DNA of 63,760 bases. It comes from a virus. How positions within the stretch are numbered: position 1 is the first letter of the stretch; every line of letters begins with the position of its first letter. The DNA lies in the IMG/VR virus record IMGVR_UViG_3300036791_001402, positions 1 to 63,760 of that record; one strand, 5' to 3'. The notes below the pieces were generated by a model that ran no database searches, had not been told where the DNA came from, and saw nothing but the letters and a program-made list of their open reading frames with translations. Below are positions 21,005-30,191 of the stretch, in pieces. A program made the translations under genes and the position numbers.

Positions 21005-23136
21005 TGTACCATCCCCGGATCATCGAGCGGACTCTGGATGGATTCGCCAACAAGTATGGCTGGCGTCCCCACCCCCACACCATCGGCGAGGTGGAGGAAT
21101 TCGTTTCCCTGGTGGGTTCCATCCTGACCACCCGGACCAACACCCGGGACACGTTCTATTCCTTCCGTGACGGGTTGCGCCTGAACCAGAATAAGCGCGA
21201 CTACATCCGGCGCTGGGTCATCAATGAGCAATTCTATTGTTTTGCCGACGCATCGTACTTTCAGACCCGCTATGCCTATATCTGCGGGGTGGGCGACGAC
21301 ATCTTCCGCTATACGCCGCGGGACTCGCAGACCATCTTTCATCGCATCGTCGCGGAATTCGACCTGCAACAGGTCGCCATCGAGTTGTTCGTTCTCAAGG
21401 CGCGGCAACTGGGCGTGTCGACGGAGGTGGCGCTCAAATTCCTGCACCGCATCCTGTTCCGGTCCAACACCCGGGCGGTGATGGCCAGTGTGCAGCAGAA
21501 GCAGTCCGACCTGCTGAACCGGATCCTCGATACCTGCTGGAACCGGTTGCCGTTCTGGCTGGTGCCGCCCAAGACGGTGGTCAAGACCTCGACCCCGGAG
21601 TGGGCCAACGGGTCGATCATGTCGATACAGTCGGGGTCGCAGTCGATGGGCATCGCTCAGGGCTGGAGTCCCAGTTGCATTCACATTTCCGAGATCGGAG
21701 ACATTCCCCGACCGCAGAAGGTGCTGGAAGAAGGCTTGTTCCGGGCCGCCCACTCGACGCGGAATTTGTTTTTCGTTCTGGAAGGCACGGGGGCTGGCGA
21801 CACCGGCTGGCAAGCGGAGAAGTGGAAAGACTACAAGGCCAACTGGGGCAAGGGAGGCCGGTTCTGCCCGGTGTTTATTCCGCCGGCCTGTGCCCGGGAT
21901 CTCTATCCCCTGCCCGACTGGCTGAAGAAGAATCCCATCCCTGAAAGCTGGCACCCGTCGGAAGAGACTCGCCGCATGCAGAGGAAGGCGGAGTTGTATA
22001 TCCGGTCGACGGAGTATCTCTACCGGGTGATGGGTGAGAACTGGCGCATGAGCCGCGAGTTTCAGTGGTACTGGGAAGCCAATTATCGCGAGGCGGTCGC
22101 CTCTCACACGGAGAAAGTCTGGCTGGCGCAGATGCCGTGTACCGACGAGGAGGCGCTGCAAAACAAGTTTGACAAGGCGGTTTCCGACGAGACCATCGAG
22201 ATCGCTACCCGGGACAGCGAGAAGAAGTACATCGCTTATGCCATCACCGGCAAGACCATTCTGTTCGGATCGAGCAACAAGCCCTACGAGCCGCCCAAGG
22301 ATGAGATCGACTACGCGGAGCCGAGGATCAACATCCATTGGGCAGCGCCGGACGGGAATTTCTACGACTGGGAACTGGTGCCGCTCAAGCCGTTCAACGA
22401 TGCCGACGATCTGAAGTGCTTTGACAAACTCATGGTCTACCAGTTCCCTAAGCAGAATGTGGATTACTCGGTTGGCGTGGATACGGCGGACGGGCTGGGA
22501 ATGCCCAACGAAGACCGGTCGTGTTTGTCGGTATGGATCAATCGCACCGGCAGGGAACGCGACGAACAGGCGGCGGAGTTTGTGTCCAATCAGGTCAACG
22601 CGCCGCAGATGGCGAGGATCGCCGCCTGCGTGGGGGCATGGTACGGGGAACATGCCAAGAATCCCATGGGCTGCAAGTTCGCCATTGAGCAGAGACGCAA
22701 GCCGGGGGACGAATGCCAGCACCAGTTGAAGATCATGGGGTTCTATCACCACCACCAGATGATCATGTACGACGGCAAGGGCGTGCCCGATCCTTCCAGC
22801 GCCTCCAAGGAAGGGTTTTTCACCAACGTCTGGTCCCGGCCCATGATGCTGAACAAATTTCTGGACGCTTTGAACACCGGCTGGGCGAAACCCAACTCAT
22901 CCATGCTGATTCGTCAGTTGGCGGAGTTGATTCGCAAGGAAAGAGACGGAATTTCGCGAATTGATCACGATTCAGGGAAGCACGACGACAATGTATTTGC
23001 CGCCGGAATGGCCTGGTTCACAGCCCATGACATGGAAAACACTGCGCTTAGGCAGGAAAGGAGATATCGGAGGGAAGAAGAGAGATTTTCTCAAATTGAT
23101 TTACGTTGGGCAACAAATGAAGTTGTTTTAGAGTAA
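21004..23136 (+). CDS. Terminase large subunit
   Basis: The start at 21004 (MYHPRIIERTLDGFANKYG) overlaps the preceding stop. The 710-residue protein has a Walker A-like KARQLGVST (from about residue 132) and strands with ASVQQKQSDLL. CIHISEIGDI is the probable Walker B with coupling acid. The second half is an RNase-H-fold nuclease beginning VGVDTADGLGMP and ending near DHDSGKHDDNVFAAGMAWF. It packages DNA into the prohead and cuts it. Confidence 0.88.
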   Translation: MYHPRIIERTLDGFANKYGWRPHPHTIGEVEEFVSLVGSILTTRTNTRDTFYSFRDGLRLNQNKRDYIRRWVINEQFYCFADASYFQTRYAYICGVGDDIFRYTPRDSQTIFHRIVAEFDLQQVAIELFVLKARQLGVSTEVALKFLHRILFRSNTRAVMASVQQKQSDLLNRILDTCWNRLPFWLVPPKTVVKTSTPEWANGSIMSIQSGSQSMGIAQGWSPSCIHISEIGDIPRPQKVLEEGLFRAAHSTRNLFFVLEGTGAGDTGWQAEKWKDYKANWGKGGRFCPVFIPPACARDLYPLPDWLKKNPIPESWHPSEETRRMQRKAELYIRSTEYLYRVMGENWRMSREFQWYWEANYREAVASHTEKVWLAQMPCTDEEALQNKFDKAVSDETIEIATRDSEKKYIAYAITGKTILFGSSNKPYEPPKDEIDYAEPRINIHWAAPDGNFYDWELVPLKPFNDADDLKCFDKLMVYQFPKQNVDYSVGVDTADGLGMPNEDRSCLSVWINRTGRERDEQAAEFVSNQVNAPQMARIAACVGAWYGEHAKNPMGCKFAIEQRRKPGDECQHQLKIMGFYHHHQMIMYDGKGVPDPSSASKEGFFTNVWSRPMMLNKFLDALNTGWAKPNSSMLIRQLAELIRKERDGISRIDHDSGKHDDNVFAAGMAWFTAHDMENTALRQERRYRREEERFSQIDLRWATNEVVLE

Positions 23137-23165
23137 ATTACGTAGGTCGGCAATTAAACATTCTC

Positions 23166-23648
23166 ATGGGACGGATCATCATTCCACCTTCGGCACGCAA
23201 CGTGCAGCTTACCGAAAAGGAACAGACCTGTGTTTACATTTCGACCTCGACGGGAAGGATTCTCGGCTTCGGTCACGAGTCCATGCGGCCACTCTTCCGC
23301 GAGGGCTGGAAGCGGGAGGTCTTGAAGCACGCCGCAGACATTGATCGTTGGGCCAACCAGTATGCCAAGCAGGAAGAGGAAGACCGTCAGGCCGAGGACT
23401 ATCTGCGGACGGAGCGCGAACGGTCGGCGAGAAACGCGATCCGCCAGGCGCTGATCGATCGGCGTTCTCATGTTGATGCCATGGGGCGCGCCTATATCGA
23501 CGCCAACCTGAAGCTCATGGACATGCGCGAAGAGCGTGCGCGGCATCGGAAACAACAGGCCTGTCTGCTGACCCAGATGTACGAAGCCGACAAGCTTCCC
23601 GAAGACATTGCGCTCGACTGCCCTGCCTTTAAGGCAGCGGGAAAGTAA
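23166..23648 (+). CDS. Hypothetical protein between terminase and portal
   Basis: This 160-residue protein starts MGRIIIPPSARNVQLTEKEQ. A short beta segment is followed by a long coiled-coil-like helix (about 60-125, EEEDRQAEDYLRTERERSAR). Its position suggests a head or packaging accessory protein. Function unknown. Confidence 0.7.
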   Translation: MGRIIIPPSARNVQLTEKEQTCVYISTSTGRILGFGHESMRPLFREGWKREVLKHAADIDRWANQYAKQEEEDRQAEDYLRTERERSARNAIRQALIDRRSHVDAMGRAYIDANLKLMDMREERARHRKQQACLLTQMYEADKLPEDIALDCPAFKAAGK

Positions 23649-23655
23649 GGCGGAG

Positions 23656-25755
23656 ATGGCTACAAGGGGCTTTCCATGGGCGGACGGGCGATACGTCGAA
23701 TGGCAAGTGCCACCCTTCGAGACCGACGCTGTCCGGCGCAAGGCCTGGGTTGACGAACTGATCCAGAACGGCGATCGCTGGCTCAAAGGTCTGAAATCCA
23801 TTTCCCACATCAACGACGACGTGAAGCTGTTGATGGGCGGGAGCCAAAACCTCACGGTTGAATCGAACACTCTGCAGTCGGATGTACGGACTTTTGTCGA
23901 GACCATCTCCGATTTGCGCCAGATCGCCACCTATGGCAGCAAGGCGCAGCAATTTAAAAAGTTCGTGGAAACCTACAACGGGTGCATTCAGCACATCTTC
24001 ATCGATTCCAAGTTTGCTCACAAATCAAGAAAGGCGTTGCAGTATGCAGTGCTGGGGCGCGGCTACCTGTGGGTGAAGTATTCCAAGGATCATTACGGCT
24101 GGGGCAAGGGGCGCATCGTTTTCGATCCGCTGGGTCCGCTCGAGGTGATACCGGAACAGCTCCCCGCCGACAATGACCTGCAGGGAGCCTATTGCAACAC
24201 CGTCATCCGGCCCATGCCGATCGCCGAATGCCACGCCCGGTTCCCCGCCTTTCAGGACCAGTTGCTGCCCATCTCGCGTTTTGACTGGAAGAGTTATGGC
24301 ACGCTCTCCATGGCCAACCGCCTCGACTTCTACGATCGCTGGCGATTTGGGGCCGAAACCACGGACTGGGATAATCGCTACGGAGAGAACCGTTACACCT
24401 ACATCCGCGATCTGAGAATCAACAACACCGGCAGGAAGCTGCAGATGGGAGCGCCGGGAGCGACGTGGGGCTACGAAGTGCCTTCGCTGGGCGACCAGAT
24501 TGTTTCTATCAATCCGTTCAATGGATTGCCGCAGTCCAGAGAAGCTGGCGAAGAAGATTGCCGCCTGTATCCCAACCTGCGTCTCATCATCACCAATCCC
24601 ACCGTGAAAACGCCGATGTACGATGGTCCCGCATTCGATATGCATGGAGAGATGCCGCTGGTTGAATACGACGTCAACGACTGGCCCTGGTCGCCGCTGG
24701 GCTATTCGCTGATCCATGGCGTGTCAGGTCTCGAGAAGGCCAGGCGGCGACTGCTGAGCCGGATGCACGAGGTAACAGAGATCAATCTCGATCCGCCTCT
24801 GGGCTACGATCTCCATTCGGGGGTGAGCCGGGTGCAGATGGAGAAGATCGATCTGCTCCGGTCGCAGGGCTATCGGGTGGGGACCAACGGCGACCCGCGC
24901 AAGGCATTGCAGTCGGTCCTGCCCGACACCATCCGGGTCAACGAGGCGGATTTCAAGCAGAAAGAACTGCTGGACGCCGAAGTCAAGAACACGCTGGGGC
25001 TGAACGATCTGGTCAGTATGCGCGATCTGAAGATGAATGTGTCGGCGGAATCGTTTGACAAGATCATCGAGGGACTGGGACCGATCGCCAAAGGCATTGC
25101 CGAGAACATGGGTGTGGCGCACAACAAGATCGCGCACATGCTGAAATACATGATCCCGCAATATTTCACCGTGGCGGAGATCATGGCGGTCGTGGGCGCG
25201 GACGGGATCTCCATGCAGACCTTCGATTACGATCCCAACAACCTGATCCCTTCCCATCTTCCCGGCGAACTGGAGACGGAGGAGAGCAAGTACGCGTTGC
25301 GGGACCGCGCCAAATGGTTTGCGGATCAGTTGGCGATCGTCTCCATTCCGACGCAACTGCTCAACGTGACGCAACAGCAGGAGCAGATGAAGTACATGAT
25401 GTTCCTGCAGCGGGGTGCGCCAATTCCCATGGCTACGATCATGGAAAAGCTGGGAGTGCAGAATTACGGCACTCCGACCGGCGACACCGAGTACGAGAAG
25501 TGGAAGACCGAGCAGGTCGACAAGCTGGTCTTCGAGTTCAAGGCCAAGCTTCTGATGGCAGCGGAAATGCAAGCGGCGGGGATCCAGCAACCCGGGCAGC
25601 CGGGACAACCTGGGGCAGCACCTCCGCAACCGGCCCTCGGGGCACCCCCGCCGCAACCTCAGGGAAGGCAGCCCACCGATCAGGCACCGCCGCGGCAGGA
25701 GATGCGCGGCACCACCACCGGCAATCCCCGCGTGGTGCTGAGCACGTCAAAGTGA
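23656..25755 (+). CDS. Portal protein
   Basis: The 699-residue product starts at ATG 23656. It follows terminase and precedes scaffold and capsid, and its length and Pro/Gln-rich C-terminal tail (about 620-699) fit podoviral-type portals. Recognisable features are the wing-like start (FVETYNGCIQHIF), a central GVSGLEKARRRLLSRMHEV, and the helical ESFDKIIEGLGPIAKGIAEN. It would form the dodecameric DNA channel. Confidence 0.82.
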   Translation: MATRGFPWADGRYVEWQVPPFETDAVRRKAWVDELIQNGDRWLKGLKSISHINDDVKLLMGGSQNLTVESNTLQSDVRTFVETISDLRQIATYGSKAQQFKKFVETYNGCIQHIFIDSKFAHKSRKALQYAVLGRGYLWVKYSKDHYGWGKGRIVFDPLGPLEVIPEQLPADNDLQGAYCNTVIRPMPIAECHARFPAFQDQLLPISRFDWKSYGTLSMANRLDFYDRWRFGAETTDWDNRYGENRYTYIRDLRINNTGRKLQMGAPGATWGYEVPSLGDQIVSINPFNGLPQSREAGEEDCRLYPNLRLIITNPTVKTPMYDGPAFDMHGEMPLVEYDVNDWPWSPLGYSLIHGVSGLEKARRRLLSRMHEVTEINLDPPLGYDLHSGVSRVQMEKIDLLRSQGYRVGTNGDPRKALQSVLPDTIRVNEADFKQKELLDAEVKNTLGLNDLVSMRDLKMNVSAESFDKIIEGLGPIAKGIAENMGVAHNKIAHMLKYMIPQYFTVAEIMAVVGADGISMQTFDYDPNNLIPSHLPGELETEESKYALRDRAKWFADQLAIVSIPTQLLNVTQQQEQMKYMMFLQRGAPIPMATIMEKLGVQNYGTPTGDTEYEKWKTEQVDKLVFEFKAKLLMAAEMQAAGIQQPGQPGQPGAAPPQPALGAPPPQPQGRQPTDQAPPRQEMRGTTTGNPRVVLSTSK

Positions 25756-25761
25756 GGCAGC

Positions 25762-26055
25762 ATGGATGAGTTGTACAAAGTTGTTCTGGCGGAGCAGACC
25801 GCCATCTACAGGCAGGTCATCCAATGCCGCGACAAGAGGGCGATTCCGGTTATTCTTCAAGGCCTGCACGAGTTACTCGCGGAAGAAAAATTTCATGGGA
25901 CTATGCATGTGAATTACCAGCAGGGCGGCATCACCAACATCGTGACTGAGCAAGTCGTGAGGATCAGGGAAGGCAGTGATGCGGACCAGATCCTGGAGAG
26001 GGAATTTGCCAGAGCGGGGAATAATGGTTTGACAAAAAATGGGAACGGGTTTTAA
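25762..26055 (+). CDS. Hypothetical protein
   Basis: This 97-residue protein (MDELYKVVLAEQTAIYRQVI) has a helical start and a short beta segment. It is followed by a terminator-like hairpin. A structural accessory role is possible from position only. Confidence 0.65.
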   Translation: MDELYKVVLAEQTAIYRQVIQCRDKRAIPVILQGLHELLAEEKFHGTMHVNYQQGGITNIVTEQVVRIREGSDADQILEREFARAGNNGLTKNGNGF

Positions 26056-26134
26056 CTGGAAGGCGAAATAGCAGACCTTACACGAGATTCGCAATCAACT
26101 CCTAGTGAGATGTGAAAGCGGCTCGAGGGCAATC

Positions 26135-26156
26135 GGCCTTCGGGCCTTTTTTATTT
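26135..26156 (+). terminator. Short intrinsic terminator
   Basis: GGCC-TTCG-GGCC (26135-26146) with a stable tetraloop is followed by TTTTTTATTT. The stem is only four pairs, so it may be partial. It separates the portal region from the head genes. Confidence 0.6.
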
Positions 26157-26172
26157 CAGCATAGGAGGTTGT

Positions 26173-26295
26173 ATGGCGAAGGGTGCAAGTTCAGGCGGAT
26201 TCAAAGTTAAGGGAGCGGTTGCTCCACCGTTTCCCAAGGGAATTCAGGGCAAGGAAAGCAAAACCCCGAAGATGAAATCGGGCGGGAAGAAGTAG
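26173..26295 (+). CDS. Small basic Gly/Lys-rich protein
   Basis: The ATG at 26173 has a consensus AGGAGG. The 40-residue product (MAKGASSGGFKVKGAVAPPF) is basic and Gly/Lys-rich, ending SGGKK. Tiny proteins of this kind occur in phage head blocks. Too short for family assignment, but the ribosome site is strong. Confidence 0.65.
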   Translation: MAKGASSGGFKVKGAVAPPFPKGIQGKESKTPKMKSGGKK

Positions 26296-26299
26296 GGAC

Positions 26300-26602
26300 A
26301 TGGCAGCCGCTCCTCCCCCCATGCCGCCGCCTTCAGCTCCTCCACCCGGAGGGGGCGCACCCGATTCCGGTGCCCCGCCCGGAGGAGCAGCGCCTCCTAC
26401 TCAGGATGCGTCCACAACGCAGGCCAATTCACTGCAAGCGGTGCTGGGCAAATTCATGAACCTCGTGCAGACTCTCGGTCAGCAGAACATCCTCATCCAG
26501 CCGGAAATGGAGCAGATCGCTCAGATCGTGCGCCAGGCCTTCGTTAAAACTCTTCAGGCGGCCCAGCCGCAAGCCCAACAGGCGCCCCCGCCGGGGCAGT
26601 AA
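26300..26602 (+). CDS. Pro/Gly-rich head-block protein
   Basis: This 100-residue protein has a Pro/Gly/Ala-rich first 45 residues, then a helical stretch (LQAVLGKFMNLVQTLGQQNI) and a Gln/Ala/Pro tail. A scaffold accessory role is plausible from its place between portal and scaffold genes. Confidence 0.65.
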   Translation: MAAAPPPMPPPSAPPPGGGAPDSGAPPGGAAPPTQDASTTQANSLQAVLGKFMNLVQTLGQQNILIQPEMEQIAQIVRQAFVKTLQAAQPQAQQAPPPGQ

Positions 26603-26614
26603 CAGGAGTGTTTC

Positions 26615-27418
26615 ATGCCATCCGTAGCCGACCTCGCCAAGGAAATGGGAATTGATCTTGCCACTGTCGATCACAGGTTCGTAGTCAAGCTCGATGAGCA
26701 CTATCAGGGATCGCAGAATGCGTATTCCGCCGCTGAGAGGCTGAAGAAGGATGCGGAAGCGAATCTGGTCAAGGTGCAGCAGGAGCAGCAGGAGATCAAT
26801 GGGTACATCGAGAGATACGGCGCGACCGAAGCCGCGATGGCCGCCCTCAAAGCCAACAACGCGGCCATGGAGGCCAGCCTGAAGACTTTGAAAAGCCAGG
26901 GATTCAATGTCGATATTCCAGCCGCTCCGGTGGTCCCGGGCAGTCCCGCGATTGGCGGTAACGCTCCCGGTTTCGACCCCGACAAGTTTAGCAGCCGGGT
27001 GGGCAACATCATGGCCGAAAGTTTCAACGCCAACAATCGCTACATGGCATTATTCGGCAAGCCGATTCCCGATGACATGGACAATCTGGCCGGAGAGGCC
27101 GCGAGGGCCCGCATGTCGCTGAGCCAGTTTGTCGCGCAGAAGTATGACTTCGCGGGAGAAGAGCGGAAGCGGTCGGAAGCGACAGCCAAGGCTCACGACG
27201 AGGAAGTGGCTGCCAAAGCGGTGAAAAAGTTTCAGGAAGAACACCCTGTCACGGCTGGCAATCCTGAGTTGACCAATGGCGTCCCGTCGCGGAATTTCAC
27301 CATGTACAAGCCTCGCGACAACGCTGAGATGAAAAGTTTTGCGGGGCTTTCGGCCCGGGACAAGATCGCGCAGTCGGTATCGCGCACACGGCAGTTACTG
27401 ACTGCCAATCAAGAGTAG
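26615..27418 (+). CDS. Putative scaffolding protein
   Basis: The 267-residue product lies directly before the capsid gene. It has a long coiled-coil region (about 32-95, SAAERLKKDAEANLVKVQQE), a Pro/Gly hinge, and a charged helical C-terminus (AGEERKRSEATAKAHDEEVA). This composition is typical of head scaffolds. The assignment is from position and composition. Confidence 0.7.
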   Translation: MPSVADLAKEMGIDLATVDHRFVVKLDEHYQGSQNAYSAAERLKKDAEANLVKVQQEQQEINGYIERYGATEAAMAALKANNAAMEASLKTLKSQGFNVDIPAAPVVPGSPAIGGNAPGFDPDKFSSRVGNIMAESFNANNRYMALFGKPIPDDMDNLAGEAARARMSLSQFVAQKYDFAGEERKRSEATAKAHDEEVAAKAVKKFQEEHPVTAGNPELTNGVPSRNFTMYKPRDNAEMKSFAGLSARDKIAQSVSRTRQLLTANQE

Positions 27419-27430
27419 GGAAGGTAAACC

Positions 27431-28699
27431 ATGCCTCAAGACCCACTGTATAACGCACGAGATGCGGCAAGCAGGGAAGCTGTCACCCTCGGTCTGATCT
27501 TTGACTGCTTCGGCACCAACTTTCCGCTCCTCTCCCTGCTGAGAGCTGCCGGCGTGACCGACACGGTCTTCCAAGGCACGGGGATCCTGCGCCCGTTCAT
27601 CTACGACTACGCGAATGGCGCGTCGACGGTGCCGGGTGCGACCATCACCCCCACCCGGAAGCAGATGGCGACGGACGCCAAGTTCGACATCCGCTTCTAC
27701 CAGAGCAATCTGCCGGTGGAGCAGACGGTCAACAAGCTTTTCAATGCGCCCGGGTCAACGCAGATTTTCTCTCAGGAAGACCTCGACACCTATGCGCTGA
27801 CCAAGAAGCTGGAGTCGATGATCAACATGGATGGCTATCGGCATGGCCAGCCATCGGCCGGCAATCCCGGCGGCAGTGCAGGCGTGGCGGACGACCGCCA
27901 TACCTGCTCCAATGGCTTCGATGAAGGTCTCAACAACGGCATCGATCCCAGCCCTTTCGGCAACTCGTACCTCTACTACGGAAGCATTCTCCGCAATGGC
28001 GTTGTGGGGCAGTCGTACAACTCGACTCCGTACTGGTGCGGAACTCCGAACGGGGCGGCGGGGTCGATCACGTTTCCCATTCTCCAGGGCGCACTGGCGC
28101 AGTTGAGTGTTATCGGGGCCAAGGCCAAGGTGGGCATGACGTCACCCTTCGGATGGGGCGCGATGGCGGTGATGTTCCGCACCTCTTCCTGGATCAAGCA
28201 GAGCGAGGTCACCGAAGGCACAGACTTCGGCTGGCGGTCGGTCGACTTCGGCGGGTTCAAGGTTCACGAAGATCCGCTGGCTCCCAGTTCGATTTCGTAC
28301 CGCTACCTTCCCGGCGGCAATCCCGGCGCCTATGGAACGGTGAGTGCGGCCAAGTTCCTCGACGGAGCCGGATCGAATACCAAGCTGACTCCTTTCCTCG
28401 CGCCGACCTATCAAGTGAACGGAGCCAACGTTGCGGTTGGAACCCTGTCTCCAACCGGTTCCAACATACCTTCGGCGACCACCATTGATCCCGCCGAAGC
28501 TCTCTACATCTTCGATCCCGAAGCCATGGAACTGCTTCCTCCGAAGCCGGGGAGCGGCTGGAATTTCGACACCCGCCTGGTCCAGATTCCCGACAACGTG
28601 AGCACCGACAACCGGTTCCTGAAACTGGCGACGAACGTGGTCATCAATCAGCCGGAGCACGGGATCATCATCTACGGGTTCAAGGGGGTAAGAGGATAA
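27431..28699 (+). CDS. Major capsid protein
   Basis: The 422-residue protein lies after the scaffold and before head-completion genes. It starts MPQDPLYNARDAASREAVTL and shows a mixed alpha/beta core with a long N-arm and a hydrophobic end (NQPEHGIIIYGFKGVRG), as in HK97-fold capsid proteins of podovirus-like phages. Ribosome site AGGGAAGG. I do not see a protease gene, so processing is uncertain. Confidence 0.8.
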   Translation: MPQDPLYNARDAASREAVTLGLIFDCFGTNFPLLSLLRAAGVTDTVFQGTGILRPFIYDYANGASTVPGATITPTRKQMATDAKFDIRFYQSNLPVEQTVNKLFNAPGSTQIFSQEDLDTYALTKKLESMINMDGYRHGQPSAGNPGGSAGVADDRHTCSNGFDEGLNNGIDPSPFGNSYLYYGSILRNGVVGQSYNSTPYWCGTPNGAAGSITFPILQGALAQLSVIGAKAKVGMTSPFGWGAMAVMFRTSSWIKQSEVTEGTDFGWRSVDFGGFKVHEDPLAPSSISYRYLPGGNPGAYGTVSAAKFLDGAGSNTKLTPFLAPTYQVNGANVAVGTLSPTGSNIPSATTIDPAEALYIFDPEAMELLPPKPGSGWNFDTRLVQIPDNVSTDNRFLKLATNVVINQPEHGIIIYGFKGVRG

Positions 28700-28701
28700 C
28701 A

Positions 28702-29532
28702 ATGCCTTACGTCAGGTACAACGTTTCTTACCAAGGATTGACTGCCGTCTATCCATCGTCCACAGGACTGGTGGATGTGCGTACCGGACTGCCGGAACTG
28801 GGTGGCGGGATGAATCTCGGTGACACCACCGACTTCACCGAAGCCGAGGCCCAGGCTCTTTCTCCCAACCTCCACGAAGGACGCTATCGCTTTGTGCAAG
28901 TCCTGGCGGCGGCGACAGCGGCGAACATCAAGCGGGGATCGCCTGTTGGCTGGGGCGTGGGGACAACCGTGCAGCAGATCGCTCTTGCTGCGGCAGGTTC
29001 CGGCTACACGCCGGACGGCACCTATAGCTGCGTTTCGACGGTCAGCGGCGGCACTGTCAAAGCGGTGGCTCAGGTGGTGGTGTCGGGCGGAGCTATCATC
29101 TCCGCGACCCTCAGCAATCCGGGGGCCGGCTTCACTTCCGTGCCTACCTTCTCGTTGTCTGAGCTATCAGGCGGCAGCGGTGGATCGATTCTCGCGCAGA
29201 TGGCGACAAGTCCCAACTCTGTTACCAGTTTTGACGCTTCAGCCCTTTCATTGTCCAGCGTGCGCGGAGTCTTTCTGGCTCCGATTACGGCGGCTCAGAT
29301 TGCTGCGGGAGCGTTTGTCTGGATTCAGGAAACAGGGATGTGTACTGCGCTGGTTACGACCGCCACGAATACGGCGCCGGGATGCGCGGCGGCGGCAACG
29401 ACAGGCGGGGTCGTGACCACGACCACAGTGGCGACCTCGACACCGATCGGATTCTTCGGGTACACGCTGGATCTCGCGGCAGCCAACACGCTGGTGCGCG
29501 TGGAAATGCGCGTCACGCCGCAGCAGGGCTAA
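28702..29532 (+). CDS. Head decoration or head-accessory protein
   Basis: The 276-residue, Gly/Thr/Ala-rich protein holds a central beta domain (about 95-160). The pattern AGSGYTPDGTY, VSGGAIISATLSNPGAGFTS recurs in the next gene. N- and C-terminal beta regions flank it. Position after the capsid gene suggests a decoration protein; function not proven. Confidence 0.7.
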   Translation: MPYVRYNVSYQGLTAVYPSSTGLVDVRTGLPELGGGMNLGDTTDFTEAEAQALSPNLHEGRYRFVQVLAAATAANIKRGSPVGWGVGTTVQQIALAAAGSGYTPDGTYSCVSTVSGGTVKAVAQVVVSGGAIISATLSNPGAGFTSVPTFSLSELSGGSGGSILAQMATSPNSVTSFDASALSLSSVRGVFLAPITAAQIAAGAFVWIQETGMCTALVTTATNTAPGCAAAATTGGVVTTTTVATSTPIGFFGYTLDLAAANTLVRVEMRVTPQQG

Positions 29533-29541
29533 GGAGGAATC

Positions 29542-30108
29542 GTGAACGTAAACTTCGTTACCCCTCCCGGCCACACTGGCGGCGGACGGGAGGTTTGGGA
29601 ACTCTGGGGAAACGGTCCTGCGTCCTACAACCAGACGACCGGCGACCCGCTTCTGGTTGCGGGTGGGCAGTTCATCGGAGTCCCCGGTTCCGGGTTTCTA
29701 AGCCAGAGCGGGAGATACATCGTCTACGCGTTTCCTTCAGCGGTCAATGCGCTTCGGGCATTGTGGAGTCTTCGCTGGTGCAATTACGGTGCGGGAAGTG
29801 CGCCGGGCGTGACCTCGGTGACTATTGCCACACCCGGAAGCGCGCAAACCAATGGCACCTACGTGATCAACGCCAGTACTGGCACGGCTCAGGTGCAGAT
29901 CACGATCGCCGGCGGCGTGATTACTCAGGCCAAGGTTATCAACCCGGGGAGTTATACCGGGGCGGCACCCACATTCACGGTGGCACAGGGCGGCACTCCC
30001 GGCACACTGACTGCCAACCTTGGATCGACGGCTGGGATGGAAGTCGGACCAGGGACAAATCTGTCGGCTGAATCAGTGCAGTTCAGTGCGATAGGCGGAC
30101 AGCTTTAG
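29542..30108 (+). CDS. Structural protein with repeated beta domain, GTG start
   Basis: The 188-residue product begins at GTG 29542 behind AAGGAGG. Residues 90-170 hold the same kind of domain as the previous protein (PGSAQTNGTYVINASTG, AGGVITQAKVINPGSYTGAA). This suggests duplication or a shared surface-binding domain. Followed by a strong terminator. Confidence 0.7.
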   Translation: MNVNFVTPPGHTGGGREVWELWGNGPASYNQTTGDPLLVAGGQFIGVPGSGFLSQSGRYIVYAFPSAVNALRALWSLRWCNYGAGSAPGVTSVTIATPGSAQTNGTYVINASTGTAQVQITIAGGVITQAKVINPGSYTGAAPTFTVAQGGTPGTLTANLGSTAGMEVGPGTNLSAESVQFSAIGGQL

Positions 30109-30137
30109 AAGATCCTCTTTGGCGAGGGGATGGCGGA

Positions 30138-30178
30138 GCGGGTGATGGCTGCGGCGAGTAGCCACACCCGCTTTTCTG
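30138..30178 (+). terminator. Intrinsic terminator after the capsid block
   Basis: GCGGGTG (30138-30144), a bulged A, and TGGCT (30146-30150) pair with AGCCA (30160-30164) and CACCCGC (30165-30171). TTTTCTGTT follows. It separates capsid genes from the head-tail genes and could set their ratio. Confidence 0.85.
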
Positions 30179-30191
30179 TTAAGGAGGCGAG

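Noticed and set aside
20818-22755. Long minus-strand frame (645 codons) opposite the terminase genes
   Set aside because: Its product has no domain and it is antisense to clear terminase motifs. High GC keeps such shadow frames open.
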